From Deltaproteobacteria bacterium (lineage in GTDB: Bacteria; Myxococcota; UBA727; VGSZ01), in assembly GCA_016177705.1 (NCBI GenBank), contig JACOUT010000014.1, forward strand, positions 372,001-436,000: DNA of 64,000 nt. The letters are read 5' to 3'. Positions within the stretch are counted from its first letter, which is position 1, and each line of letters begins with the position of its first letter. The notes below the pieces were generated by a model, which worked only from the letters and a program-made list of their open reading frames with translations, did no database searches and was not told where the DNA came from. This document shows, piece after piece, positions 38,338-46,226 of this stretch. Position numbers and translations under genes: made by a program.

Positions 38338-39912
38338 CTACCAGCGGTTGGCGCTCTTTGGTGGGATGCCGCGCTTCCAGGCGTTGACGTGCTTGCCGGT
38401 CTTGCCGGTGCCGCGCCCGACCACCACGCGCGTGTGCGCCTCCTGCTCCTCCTCGTAGCGGAAGAAGGCCGCCGCCAACATGGCGATGACCTTGTGCTCC
38501 TCGGTGACCCAGGTCGACGGCGACTGCTGGAAGCGCTCGATGATGCCGGTGTCGTAGCTGCCGGAGGCGAACTCCTCGAAGCTGATGATCTCGCGCAGGA
38601 ACGCCGTGTTGGTGGTGGTGCCCTTGAGCGTGAACTCGGAGAGCGCGCGATCGAGGCGCAGGCGCGCGGTGGTGCGGTCCTTCCCCCACGCGATCACCTT
38701 GGCGATCATGGGGTCGTAGTCGGTGGTGATGGCGAAGCCGGGGTAGATGCCGGTGTCGGTGCGCACGTAGGGGCCGCCCGGCGTGCGCAGGTGGCTGATG
38801 CGGCCCGGCACCGGCACGAAGTTGGCGTGGGCGTCCTCGGCGCAGACACGCGCCTCCATGGCCCAGCCGCGCGGGCTCTCCGGCTGGTTGCCCCACGGCA
38901 GCGGCTCGCCGCGCGCCACGCGGATCTGCGCCTCGACGAGGTCGAAGCCGGTGATCATCTCGGTCACCGGGTGCTCCACCTGCAGGCGCGTGTTCATCTC
39001 CATGAAGTAGAAGTTGCGGTTGGCGTCGACCAGCATCTCGACGGTGCCGGCGCCGACGTAGCCCACGGCGCGCGCCGCGTTGCACGCCACCTCACCCATC
39101 TGCTTGCGCATCTCGGGCGTGACGAAGGGGCTCGGCGCCTCCTCGATCAGCTTTTGGTGCCGGCGTTGCACCGAGCACTCGCGCTCGAACAGGTAGTGCA
39201 CGTTGCCGCGCGTGTCGGCGAACACCTGGATCTCGATGTGGCGCGGCTTGACCAGGAACTTCTCGAGGTAGACCGCGTCGTCGCCGAAGCTGTTCTTGGC
39301 CTCGCTCCTCGCCGAGCGCCACGCGGACGCGAAGTCAGCCTCGCGGTCGATCTTGCGCATGCCCTTGCCGCCACCGCCGGCCGCCGCCTTGAGCATGACC
39401 GGGAAGCCGATCTTTTTGGCGTAGGCGAGCGCCTCGCCCTCGTCGGCCACCGGCTCCTCGAGGCCGGGCACGATGGGCACGCCGGCCTTGGACATGACCT
39501 GACGCGCGGTGGTCTTTGGCCCCATCAGCTCGGTCGCGAAAGGCGGCGGACCGATGAAGATGAGCCCGGCGTTCATCACGCGCTGCGCAAACTCGGCGTT
39601 CTCCGACAAGAAGCCGTAGCCCGGGTGGATGGCATCGGCGCCGCTCTTCTTGGCGACGTCGATCAGCTTCTGCATGTTGAGATAGCTCTCGCGCGGCGCC
39701 GGCGGACCGATGTGGTACGCCTCGGTGGCGTAGCGCGTGTGCAGCGCGGAGCGGTCGACGTCCGAGAACACGGCCACGCTCTGGATGCCCATCTCACGAC
39801 AGGTGCGCATCACGCGCACGGCGATCTCGGCGCGGTTGGCCACCAGCACCTTCTTGATCGGTCCGGTCTTGACGGTGCGGGACAGCTCCAACGTCGTCGG
39901 GGTGTAGGCCAT
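38338..39912 (-). CDS. Biotin carboxylase subunit of acyl-CoA (propionyl-CoA-type) carboxylase
   Basis: ATG 39912 gives 524 residues. All biotin carboxylase features are present: I-K-K-V-L-V-A-N-R-A-E-I-A-V-R at the start, the ATP-grasp glycine loop A-A-A-G-G-G-G-K-G-M, and the active site F-M-E-M-N-T-R-L-Q-V-E-H-P-V-T-E. It makes carboxybiotin from ATP and bicarbonate. The C-terminus (after about 450) is longer than AccC and resembles the PccA subunit up to the point where the BT/biotin domain would begin, now a separate gene. It is divergent from the lipoprotein gene at 40023 across 110 bp. Confidence 0.95.
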   Translation of the reverse strand: MAYTPTTLELSRTVKTGPIKKVLVANRAEIAVRVMRTCREMGIQSVAVFSDVDRSALHTRYATEAYHIGPPAPRESYLNMQKLIDVAKKSGADAIHPGYGFLSENAEFAQRVMNAGLIFIGPPPFATELMGPKTTARQVMSKAGVPIVPGLEEPVADEGEALAYAKKIGFPVMLKAAAGGGGKGMRKIDREADFASAWRSARSEAKNSFGDDAVYLEKFLVKPRHIEIQVFADTRGNVHYLFERECSVQRRHQKLIEEAPSPFVTPEMRKQMGEVACNAARAVGYVGAGTVEMLVDANRNFYFMEMNTRLQVEHPVTEMITGFDLVEAQIRVARGEPLPWGNQPESPRGWAMEARVCAEDAHANFVPVPGRISHLRTPGGPYVRTDTGIYPGFAITTDYDPMIAKVIAWGKDRTTARLRLDRALSEFTLKGTTTNTAFLREIISFEEFASGSYDTGIIERFQQSPSTWVTEEHKVIAMLAAAFFRYEEEQEAHTRVVVGRGTGKTGKHVNAWKRGIPPKSANRW

Positions 39913-40022
39913 GACGTCGGCATGGCGCGTTCCCGGCGGCCAGGCAAGGGGCGGCCCCTCTGCCTGGCCACGGCGAGCCGCACCGCGTTGACCGCGCCGC
40001 GCGCGCGCGCGAACACCAGCGG

Positions 40023-40652
40023 GTGCGAGTGTCGTTGCCGTCATCGCTGCTGGCCGTCGGGCTGTGCACCGCGTGCGCGCACCACGTGGTGCTCGACCGT
40101 CCGCCCTCGGCGAGCGCGCCGCTCGAGCAACGCACCGCCTGGTTCGACGACCATGCGCTGGCCAAGGCGAAGCGCGGCGAGCTGGTGGTGCGGCAGCGGC
40201 TGTTCGCGGATCACCCGGCGGTGACGCGCGTGCGCGCTGCGTTGAAGAACGGCTTGCCCATCGAGCGTGTCGAGGATCTGCGCCCGCTCGTGCCCGAGGG
40301 CAGCGCCTCGGTGGTGGCGATGGACGTCGCCGTCGAGGCGCGCGGCCGCGCCGACGGCTTCATGATGGCGGGCGCGCTCGTCGCCGGGCTCGGCGTGGCG
40401 GTGGGCGGCGCGCTCGTCGCCACCGACCTCGGCGTCTTCCCCGGCACCGCGCAGGTGCCGACGCAGGAGCAGGTAGCACCCCCGCTGATCCTCGGCGGCA
40501 TCGCGGCCGCGGCCGTCGGCGCCACCATCGGCGGCGTGCTGGTGGCGCTCGGCACCGCCGCGCGCGACGAGGAGGAGGACGCCACCACGCACGCGTTCGC
40601 GGCCTACGACGGCGACCTGCGACGTGCGCTGGCGCTGGACGCGGCGCCGTGA
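40023..40652 (+). CDS. Probable lipoprotein with two Gly-rich membrane-like helices
   Basis: GTG 40023 gives 209 residues; GTG 40029 would also serve. The signal ends L-C-T-A-C (Cys18). Two Ala/Gly-rich hydrophobic segments (about 115-135 and 155-180) resemble those at the C-termini of the kinase-partner proteins at 11454 and 31057. No domain recognised. The stop overlaps the GTG of the next gene by 4 bp, so the two lipoproteins form an operon and perhaps a complex. Confidence 0.65.
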   Translation: MRVSLPSSLLAVGLCTACAHHVVLDRPPSASAPLEQRTAWFDDHALAKAKRGELVVRQRLFADHPAVTRVRAALKNGLPIERVEDLRPLVPEGSASVVAMDVAVEARGRADGFMMAGALVAGLGVAVGGALVATDLGVFPGTAQVPTQEQVAPPLILGGIAAAAVGATIGGVLVALGTAARDEEEDATTHAFAAYDGDLRRALALDAAP

Positions 40653-41557
40653 GGCGCGTGCTCGTCGCCGCGACGGTGGTGGCCTCGTGCGCCACGCCGT
40701 CGTCGGACGAGAAGCACGCGGCCACGCGCGAGGCGCTGGTCGAGTTCTCGTCGTCGCTGGCGCAGGCGGGCATGAGCGTGCCGCTGCCACCGCGCGTCTG
40801 CGAAGAAGCGAGCGGCGCGCCGCGCTGGGACGACGACGTCGGCTGCCTCGACGGTGACGTCGGCGATCCGAAGGTCGCGCTTTCGGTCTACGCGCGCGCG
40901 CTGGTGCGCGAGCGGCTCGGCGCCAAGGCGGAGGCGCGTGCCACGACGCGCGGTGACGAGCTGGCCGACGCCTACCTGCGGCGCGGTGAGCGCTTCGCGT
41001 CGTTGGCGCTCGCCATCGAACGCGACTTCGACGCCAAGCGAGCCACCAGCAAGGACGCGCCGAAGAAGCCGGCGCCGAAGAAGCCCGCCGTCGACGACGC
41101 CAAGGGTGGCGCCGACGCCAAGAAGGGCGCGAAACCCGACGCGCCCGCGCCGGCCGCGGACGCCGGCCCGGTGGCGGAGCCCGAGCCCGCCGTCGACGCG
41201 GGCGTGGTCGTCGATGCTGGCGTCGTGCTGACGGTGCGCGATCGCCTGGTCGGCACGTGGGTGGTCGAGATGCCCGGGCCGGTGCTCAACGTCTATCACC
41301 TGTGCGCCGACGGCAGCGCCAGCGTGAAACCTGAGAGCAGCGTCGCCGCCATCGCTGAGCTCCTCGGTGACATGCCGCCGACGCGCGGCACCTGGGAGGT
41401 GACCGAGGGCGAGCCGGCCAAGGTCGCGTTCGTGTGGGCGGGCGGTGAGCGGCTCGAGGGGGAGATCACGGCGCTGTCGGCCGAGAGCGTCACGATCGAC
41501 TATGGGGACGAGGTCGTGACGGCGACGCGGCGGTCGGCGAGCGCGACCTGCGAGTAG
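40649..41557 (+). CDS. Lipoprotein with Lys/Pro/Ala linker and lipocalin-like C-terminal domain
   Basis: GTG 40649 gives 302 residues; the lipobox is V-V-A-S-C (Cys14). A helical N-terminal region is followed by a Lys-Pro-Ala-Asp linker (K-K-P-A-P-K-K-P-A and D-A-G-V-V-V-D-A-G), then a beta-rich C-terminal domain of about 95 residues beginning D-R-L-V-G-T-W-V-V-E, a pattern common in lipocalin-like barrels. Ligand unknown. It ends at the edge of the accessory block; the terminal-repeat element begins at the next bases. Confidence 0.68.
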   Translation: MRRVLVAATVVASCATPSSDEKHAATREALVEFSSSLAQAGMSVPLPPRVCEEASGAPRWDDDVGCLDGDVGDPKVALSVYARALVRERLGAKAEARATTRGDELADAYLRRGERFASLALAIERDFDAKRATSKDAPKKPAPKKPAVDDAKGGADAKKGAKPDAPAPAADAGPVAEPEPAVDAGVVVDAGVVLTVRDRLVGTWVVEMPGPVLNVYHLCADGSASVKPESSVAAIAELLGDMPPTRGTWEVTEGEPAKVAFVWAGGERLEGEITALSAESVTIDYGDEVVTATRRSASATCE

Positions 41558-41813
41558 GCGCGACGGAGCGGGCGCCAGGGGGTCGTGGCCGCGCCGCTGG
41601 TCCTCGGCCCCTTCGGGGGTTTGCCGGGTTGCGCGGCCGCCGCCAGAGCTTGGTGGTCGTTTGTTCCAGGGGTGATGTGCCGATGGTTGCGGCTACGCGG
41701 CGTTGGGCGGCGGCGTGCCGTTGGCGGCGTCACGCGCGATAGCGGCGATTCGCTACGGGGTGCGGGCCTCCGGGCGCGGCGCGGCCACGACCCCCTGGGT
41801 CCCGCTCCTCGTG
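41558..41813 (+). repeat. Left copy of a ~250-bp element with terminal inverted repeats (MITE-like)
   Basis: The ends are inverted copies of each other. The left arm contains CCAGGGGGTCGTGGCCGCGC from 41575, and its reverse complement lies at about 41777-41797; including GGAGCGGG/CCCGCTCC the arms are over 30 bp with few mismatches. No gene fits inside. A related element lies in reverse orientation at 56385-56640; matching runs by eye include GTTGCGCGGCCGCCGCC and AGCTTGGTGGTCGT. The two elements bracket the accessory block. Confidence 0.8.
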
Positions 41814-41886
41814 CAGGGGTGTGGGGGATGGTGGACATTCCCTCGCGGTCGACGTGCGCGGCTGTGGGTGACGCGCATCGGAGGGA

Positions 41887-42093
41887 TTGGGCTTTTCTAG
41901 TGCGACCAAAACTGTCGCGTCGCTGGGAGACACTGCGGTGGTGATCGCCCACGAGCTCTCTGCCGGCCTGCACATCGAGGACGCGGACAAAGCCCAGGAT
42001 CTCTCGTTCGCGCTCGAAGGCGCGCCGGTGTTCCGCGAGGGCGCGGGTTTCGCGATCGACACGACCGACACGGCACATCGGCGGATCCAGTGA
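41887..42093 (+). CDS. Possible short reading frame before the AAA gene
   Basis: A frame of up to 68 codons from TTG 41887; GTG 41938 or 41941 would give about 50. It contains A-Q-D-L-S-F-A-L-E-G-A-P-V-F-R. A closely similar sequence occurs again just after the AAA gene, so this is a duplicated segment or a gene fragment rather than a normal gene. There is no good ribosome binding site. The rest of 41814-42136 holds nothing else I can identify. Confidence 0.3.
   Translation: MGFSSATKTVASLGDTAVVIAHELSAGLHIEDADKAQDLSFALEGAPVFREGAGFAIDTTDTAHRRIQ
41992..42038 (+). repeat. Upstream copy of a ~47-bp imperfect direct repeat flanking the AAA gene
   Basis: This segment and 43406-43451 align with roughly nine mismatches by eye; both end in the shared run GCCGGTGTTCCGCG. 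Both copies are read in the frame that gives A/P-Q-x-L-S-x-x-L-E-x-x-P-V-F-R. Confidence 0.6.
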
Positions 42094-42136
42094 ATCCGTG
42101 GCGCGCGCAGGTGACATACTTTTTCCAGGGGGCAAC

Positions 42137-43399
42137 GTGACAGATCAAAGGCCATCGTCCGCCGTCTTCTCTGAATCGCTGTCCGACGACTCCGCGATCG
42201 CTTGGCGGATGGGCCGGATCGTCGCCGAGCTGAACGTTGGCCGCGCCGTGCTCGACGGCGTGGGCGCGCCGTTCGACGTCACCGATTTCGCGGACGAAGG
42301 CAAGTGCACCGTGCGCCTGGCGCCCGACGCGCACTCCCAGATGCGCACGGCTTGGAGCCGGGCGCACGGCCTGCGCGTCGCGCCCGTGAACGCGGTCTAC
42401 GACGTGACGTGGGAGGGCAACCGCCTGCGCGTGGTCGTTGCCGCGTGGCGGGCGGGCTTCGAGCGAGTCGAGCAGAGCATCGTCGTCGCCGACACCGACG
42501 CCGTGGCGCGCGCGTTCACACAGGCGGTGTGCATGTTCTGCAACGCGCCGGGGCGGTCGGTGCTGCGCTTCATGGGCGGCTGCTGGTCGAGGAGCCACGA
42601 CCTGTGGGAGCAGGTGCAGGGCGCGTCGTTCGACGACCTCGTCCTCGCCGGCGACTTGAAGGCGCGAATCCAGGAGGACTTCACGACCTTCCTCGCCGCG
42701 AAGGCCGAGTACGAGCGCTACGGCGTGCCGCACAAGCGCGGCGTGTTGTTCCTCGGCCCGCCGGGCAACGGCAAGACGCACTGCCTGCGCGCCGTGATCA
42801 AGCTGCTCGACGTGCCGTGCCTCTACGTGCAGAGCCTGAAGGATCGCTACGGGACGGAGGACGCGAACATCGAGCAGGTGTTTGCGCGCGCGCGGGAGAC
42901 GTCGCCGTGCTGCCTCGTGTTCGAGGATCTCGACGCCATGATCCACGACAAGAACCGCTCGGCGTTCCTCAACCAGCTCGACGGCCTCGCGTCGCTCGAC
43001 GGCGTGCTCACGCTGGCGACGACGAATCACCCGGAGCGCCTCGATCCGGCGATCCTCGAGCGCCCGAGCCGGTTCGATCGCAAGTACCACTTCGGGCTCC
43101 CCGAAGCGCCTGAGCGTCATCGATATCTGGGAATGTGGAACGCGAAGCTCGATGCCGCGATGCGCATTGCCGACGCGGAGCTCGCCACGCTCGTCGAGGC
43201 CACGCACGACTTCTCGTTTGCGTACTTGAAGGAACTCTACGTGTCGTCGATGGTGCGCTGGATGGTGCAGCGCAAGCCCGGCACGATGGCGGCCGAGCTC
43301 AAGGAGCAGCTGGAGGCGCTGCGCGCGCAGATGAAGACGGGCATGGCGGCCATGGCGCTCGTGGCGGCGCCGGGGCCGATCGACGACGACGAGATGTAG
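42137..43399 (+). CDS. AAA+ ATPase, single domain
   Basis: GTG 42137, with AGGGGGC six bases before, gives 420 residues; an upstream GTG at 42098 is in frame but lacks such a site. The AAA module (about 165-360) has Walker A G-P-P-G-N-G-K-T (207-214), Walker B L-V-F-E-D-L-D, sensor 1 A-T-T-N-H-P-E and an arginine finger region R-P-S-R-F-D-R-K. The N-terminal 160 residues are a separate domain of unknown type with Cys residues (V-C-M-F-C-N). The fold is that of BCS1/Rad-type protein- or DNA-remodelling ATPases. It is the first full gene of the accessory block. The reading frame continues for 65 codons after the stop without interruption. Confidence 0.88.
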   Translation: MTDQRPSSAVFSESLSDDSAIAWRMGRIVAELNVGRAVLDGVGAPFDVTDFADEGKCTVRLAPDAHSQMRTAWSRAHGLRVAPVNAVYDVTWEGNRLRVVVAAWRAGFERVEQSIVVADTDAVARAFTQAVCMFCNAPGRSVLRFMGGCWSRSHDLWEQVQGASFDDLVLAGDLKARIQEDFTTFLAAKAEYERYGVPHKRGVLFLGPPGNGKTHCLRAVIKLLDVPCLYVQSLKDRYGTEDANIEQVFARARETSPCCLVFEDLDAMIHDKNRSAFLNQLDGLASLDGVLTLATTNHPERLDPAILERPSRFDRKYHFGLPEAPERHRYLGMWNAKLDAAMRIADAELATLVEATHDFSFAYLKELYVSSMVRWMVQRKPGTMAAELKEQLEALRAQMKTGMAAMALVAAPGPIDDDEM

Positions 43400-43594
43400 G
43401 TTGGGCCTCAGGGTCTCTCGCTGACGCTCGAGGTCGAGCCGGTGTTCCGCGCGGAGGGGAGGCGCGCGCGGGCGACCGTCGAGGAGGTGGTCGAGGCCTT
43501 GCGCGGGTGGCGCGCGGCGGCGAAGGCGGTCGGGCTTTCGCGTGCCGCGCAGGAGGCGTTGAGGCGCCCGTTTCGCGCGGCGGAGGCGGCGTGA
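43400..43594 (+). other. In-frame extension after the AAA stop, carrying a duplicated segment
   Basis: After the TAG at 43397 the same frame runs open to TGA 43592. It encodes G-L-S-L-T-L-E-V-E-P-V-F-R-A-E-G, similar to the segment upstream of the AAA gene, and ends in an Ala/Arg-rich helix. It has no ATG; CTG 43421 or GTG 43442 are the only internal starts. It could be a separate small gene, a readthrough tail or a remnant. Confidence 0.35.
43406..43451 (+). repeat. Downstream copy of the direct repeat flanking the AAA gene
   Basis: Partner of 41992-42038. The pair brackets the AAA gene exactly, as expected if the gene had been inserted into, or duplicated together with, a small gene. Confidence 0.6.
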
Positions 43595-44009
43595 TTGGCA
43601 CCCGTGCTTCCCTTGGTGGGCGGCTTGACCGGCACGCGGCGCCAACCCGACGGGATCTCGGTCGGTCGGGACTTCGGTGCTCCCGCCGCAGTGAAACAAC
43701 CTGTCCGCAACGTCGCGCAGGGTGAGCCGCCAGACGCCGCAAACGACGCTCGCGCTGCCGAGGTGGGCGCCGGCCTCAAGGTGCGCGAGGTAGCGTGCGG
43801 CGGTACCGTGGAAGCCCGCGCCGACGGCCGGGGGTTCGAGCAGCGTGTGGGTAGAGTTCTTGGCGCAGCTGGGGCTCGCCGCGGGGCACTGCGGGGTTGT
43901 ACTCTGGCGGGAGGATGGGGAGAGGGTGCGACGAGGATGTCGCGCCAAGGCGCAGTCGGGAGTTGATAGAGGATATTGAAGTTACTGGCTTCGATTGTGA
44001 GTATGTACT
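43595..44009. other. Gene-free junction
   Basis: No convincing gene. Frames here are GC-rich and of low complexity up to about 43960. From there the base composition turns visibly AT-richer (for example TATGTACTATGTATTTCGC near 44001), which marks the start of a segment of different origin. Confidence 0.5.
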
Positions 44010-44519
44010 ATGTATTTCGCACTTCGATGCAGTTCAGATACTGAAACAGTACGACACATCATCTCCGCGATATTCCGCGAGCAAGGGAGACTCGCCCGGA
44101 ATGGTGACGCCGCCGTTGCCGCAGGAGCCGAGATCTGGCGATCAGGCAAAGACGTTGTTTGTGCGTTCTCGACAAGAAGTTGGGGCGAGGCGTTAATGAG
44201 CCGCCTCCCCGCAGGCACCGCCGGTGACGCCGTCGTAGTGGAACTTGCCAAGCCCTATGGGCGTTCCTTGGGGCCCGATGGTCGCAGATGGGGACCCCGT
44301 CTGGCGCCCACCATCGAACCTCCTCGCCCACATGTGGCGCTTGCACAGCGATGCTCCATTGGCGGCGACGTTGCTGAGTGGGAAGACTGTGAAATAGATG
44401 TGGAGCAGGCGATTGATCTGGCGACATCTCACTTCGATGATGACCCGGAGATGCAGGCGGCCCTTGCTGTCTTAGGGGTAGAGCATGAAGGTGATGTCGA
44501 AGCAATCCAGTTCTCCTGA
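44010..44519 (+). CDS. Hypothetical protein in the AT-richer patch
   Basis: ATG 44010 is the first start after an in-frame stop and gives 169 residues. The sequence looks protein-like: a mixed N-terminal half with D-V-V-C-A-F-S-T-R-S-W-G and an acidic C-terminus (D-V-E-Q-A-I-D-L-A-T-S-H-F-D-D-D-P-E). I do not recognise a family. It is 44 bp before the nuclease gene on the same strand and may be its partner or inhibitor; that is a guess from position. The upstream ribosome binding site is weak. Confidence 0.5.
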   Translation: MYFALRCSSDTETVRHIISAIFREQGRLARNGDAAVAAGAEIWRSGKDVVCAFSTRSWGEALMSRLPAGTAGDAVVVELAKPYGRSLGPDGRRWGPRLAPTIEPPRPHVALAQRCSIGGDVAEWEDCEIDVEQAIDLATSHFDDDPEMQAALAVLGVEHEGDVEAIQFS

Positions 44520-44563
44520 TGGTTTGCCGTGCATGATCTAACTCATATGACAGGAGATATATG

Positions 44564-45211
44564 ATGTCTAGGGCACTACGGTTGTCAACGATCGAAATGG
44601 CTGTCTTGGGTGGAATTGCCAAGGCATCCACCACGGCATACGATACCTTTGGTGTATGGTTGAATGAATTTCCCGAGTACTATGTAACCTCAAAAGTGGC
44701 CGACCGCGTAGCTAGGGCCGTGAACGACAGAGGCTGGGTCCACCTTGAACAGCAACGATCGAGGGTGCTCAAGGCGGCCAAGGCCGAGCGACGTGGTCGT
44801 CGTTCTCCATCGACACCAAGCGGCGCAAAATTCGACTTGATTGTCTACTACGCAAACGACAAACCAAGGGTAGTTGTCGAAATTAAATCTCCAGTATTCA
44901 CATGGAATAGCCAGATCAATCGTGACGTCGTGCGTCTATGCGATACTGTTGCTCGGTCACGTGATGCCTCATCGATTCAATGCGGGATACTGGGCGTATA
45001 CACCGATGCGTCGCATCCGCGTCGCAAGGACGCCGATGCAGCCACACGTGTGGAGCGCCTTCTGAATGAATGGGAGGACCGCGTACGCAAGTGTACGGAG
45101 AAAAAGGGCCTGAATGCTGTATTCTCGCGAACGGTCGGCAGCAGGCGCTACTCCAAGAGGGCTCGGAATGAGGCTTGGGCCGCGTGGATTGCGGGGATTA
45201 CGGTCGTCTGA
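44564..45211 (+). CDS. PD-(D/E)XK-like nuclease
   Basis: ATG 44564, seven bases after AGGAG (ATG 44561 is also possible), gives 215 residues. The core K-F-D-L-I-V-Y-Y-A-N-D-K-P-R-V-V-V-E-I-K-S-P (about residues 86-107) has the D ... E-x-K spacing of restriction-endonuclease-fold enzymes, followed by a helix with Q-I-N-R-D-V-V-R-L. A short helical region precedes it. Base composition is clearly lower in GC than the surroundings, a sign of recent acquisition. No methyltransferase is nearby, so it is not a classical restriction gene; a defence or toxin role is possible. Confidence 0.68.
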   Translation: MSRALRLSTIEMAVLGGIAKASTTAYDTFGVWLNEFPEYYVTSKVADRVARAVNDRGWVHLEQQRSRVLKAAKAERRGRRSPSTPSGAKFDLIVYYANDKPRVVVEIKSPVFTWNSQINRDVVRLCDTVARSRDASSIQCGILGVYTDASHPRRKDADAATRVERLLNEWEDRVRKCTEKKGLNAVFSRTVGSRRYSKRARNEAWAAWIAGITVV

Positions 45212-45345
45212 TCGCGTCAAGCGCCTGGTCCGCCGTGCGCCGTCGTGTGCGGTCATCCGTGCCCAAGCCACAGTCACGTCGCTGCCCGGCCGCAAGGTCT
45301 CCCCCATGGAGGTCCGGCACCGCGCACGACAACACGCCCGACACC

Positions 45346-45531
45346 CTAGAAGACCACAGCATCCTCGATCTCACCGGCACAATCACGTCGGACTGGAGCG
45401 AGGCCCTTGCGCAATGCCTCCTGCTCGCGAACCTCTAGGGCCGCCACCAGCGCCTCCAGCTGATCGTCACCTCCACCGGCGGCAACGTCGCCGCCGGCAG
45501 AGCGTTTGCCGAGGTCATCGCGCGGTCCTGA
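45346..45531 (+). pseudogene. ClpP-like serine protease remnant
   Basis: One frame reads H-S-I-L-D-L-T-G-T-I-T-S-D-W-S-E-A-L-A-Q-C-L-L-L-A-N-L, then a TAG (45436-45438), then L-I-V-T-S-T-G-G-N-V-A-A-G-R-A-F-A-E-V-I and a TGA at 45529. This matches the start of a ClpP fold: G-x-I ... A-x-x-L, then the S-x-G-G-x-V-x-A-G loop. The catalytic Ser region is missing and the frame is broken, so I call it a decayed fragment. The rest of 45212-45659 contains no other gene. Confidence 0.45.
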
Positions 45532-45659
45532 GCAGCTCCGGGAACGTCGGCCGGGTGCATCGTTGCCCCATCGCCAGAGGTGCAACGAGGCTGGTCCTGC
45601 GAGCCAATGCCAGCGCGATCAAAGTGCGCCGCCCATGGACCTGATACGCCTCGCCACCT

Positions 45660-46226
45660 TCAGTGGCGAGCCCGAACGCCCGGCAGCGTCGACCACTTGT
45701 CCTTGTAGCCCTTGATCTCGTCGGGCAGGAGCCAGCTCCCCCTCCACTTCTTCTTCACGTCCTTGTCCACCCACCTCCACTCGAGCGCGCCCTTGACGAT
45801 CTTGGCCCCCTTGTCGCGCTCCGGCAGGATCCGCTTGAGCACGCTCTGCCATTGCCTGCAGCTCATAATGTAGAAGCCAACGTCGCTGACGTCGGCGCAG
45901 TCGACGAAGACGATGTACTGGTCGTTGGTGACGATGCCCTTCACCGCAGGCCACTTGGGCTTCGCCTTCCCCTTGACCGAGACCTGGTACCGCTGCCCGC
46001 CGGGCGTCGTCACCTCCAGGTCGGTGACGGGGTGATTGTGGTGGAGGTCGTTCAGGTTCACCGCCTTGCCTCGCGTGAGCTTCTCGATCCTCTCGCGCAC
46101 CAGTTCTTCGCAGGTCGTGCCGAAGTAACCTTTCTGGTCATCGCTTCCCTCCTCGCTGTGGTTGCCGAACCGGGAACCTGACAATCTATCGCAACGGTCG
46201 CTCGCAGCGCCCCGCGCCGCGCTCAT
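45660..46226 (-). CDS. Restriction-endonuclease-fold-like protein coupled to the two-domain AAA ATPase
   Basis: ATG 46226 overlaps the stop of the AAA gene by 4 bp and gives 188 residues. The middle part (P-V-T-D-L-E-V-T-T-P-G-G-Q-R-Y-Q-V-S-V-K-G-K) has the D-x-E ... Q-V-S-V-K pattern of PD-(D/E)XK or DUF4365-like nuclease folds, with Y-I-V-F-V-D-C as the next strand. An N-terminal Y-F-G-T-T-C-E-E-L-V-R-E-R helix fits such folds as well. I infer a nuclease that works with the ATPase. A short inverted repeat (45648-45668) overlaps its stop codon. Confidence 0.6.
   Translation of the reverse strand: MSAARGAASDRCDRLSGSRFGNHSEEGSDDQKGYFGTTCEELVRERIEKLTRGKAVNLNDLHHNHPVTDLEVTTPGGQRYQVSVKGKAKPKWPAVKGIVTNDQYIVFVDCADVSDVGFYIMSCRQWQSVLKRILPERDKGAKIVKGALEWRWVDKDVKKKWRGSWLLPDEIKGYKDKWSTLPGVRARH

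Noticed and set aside
41558..41813. Integron attC site
   Set aside because: The element is far longer than attC sites, there is no integrase gene, and the block is not made of short same-strand cassettes.
41585..41944. A 119-codon plus-strand frame across the left element
   Set aside because: It consists mostly of the inverted-repeat element, has Arg/Gly-rich composition and no ribosome binding site.
43595..43966. A 123-codon frame after the AAA gene
   Set aside because: Low-complexity Gly/Ala/Arg translation, no recognisable motif and no start signal; the opposite strand is equally open.
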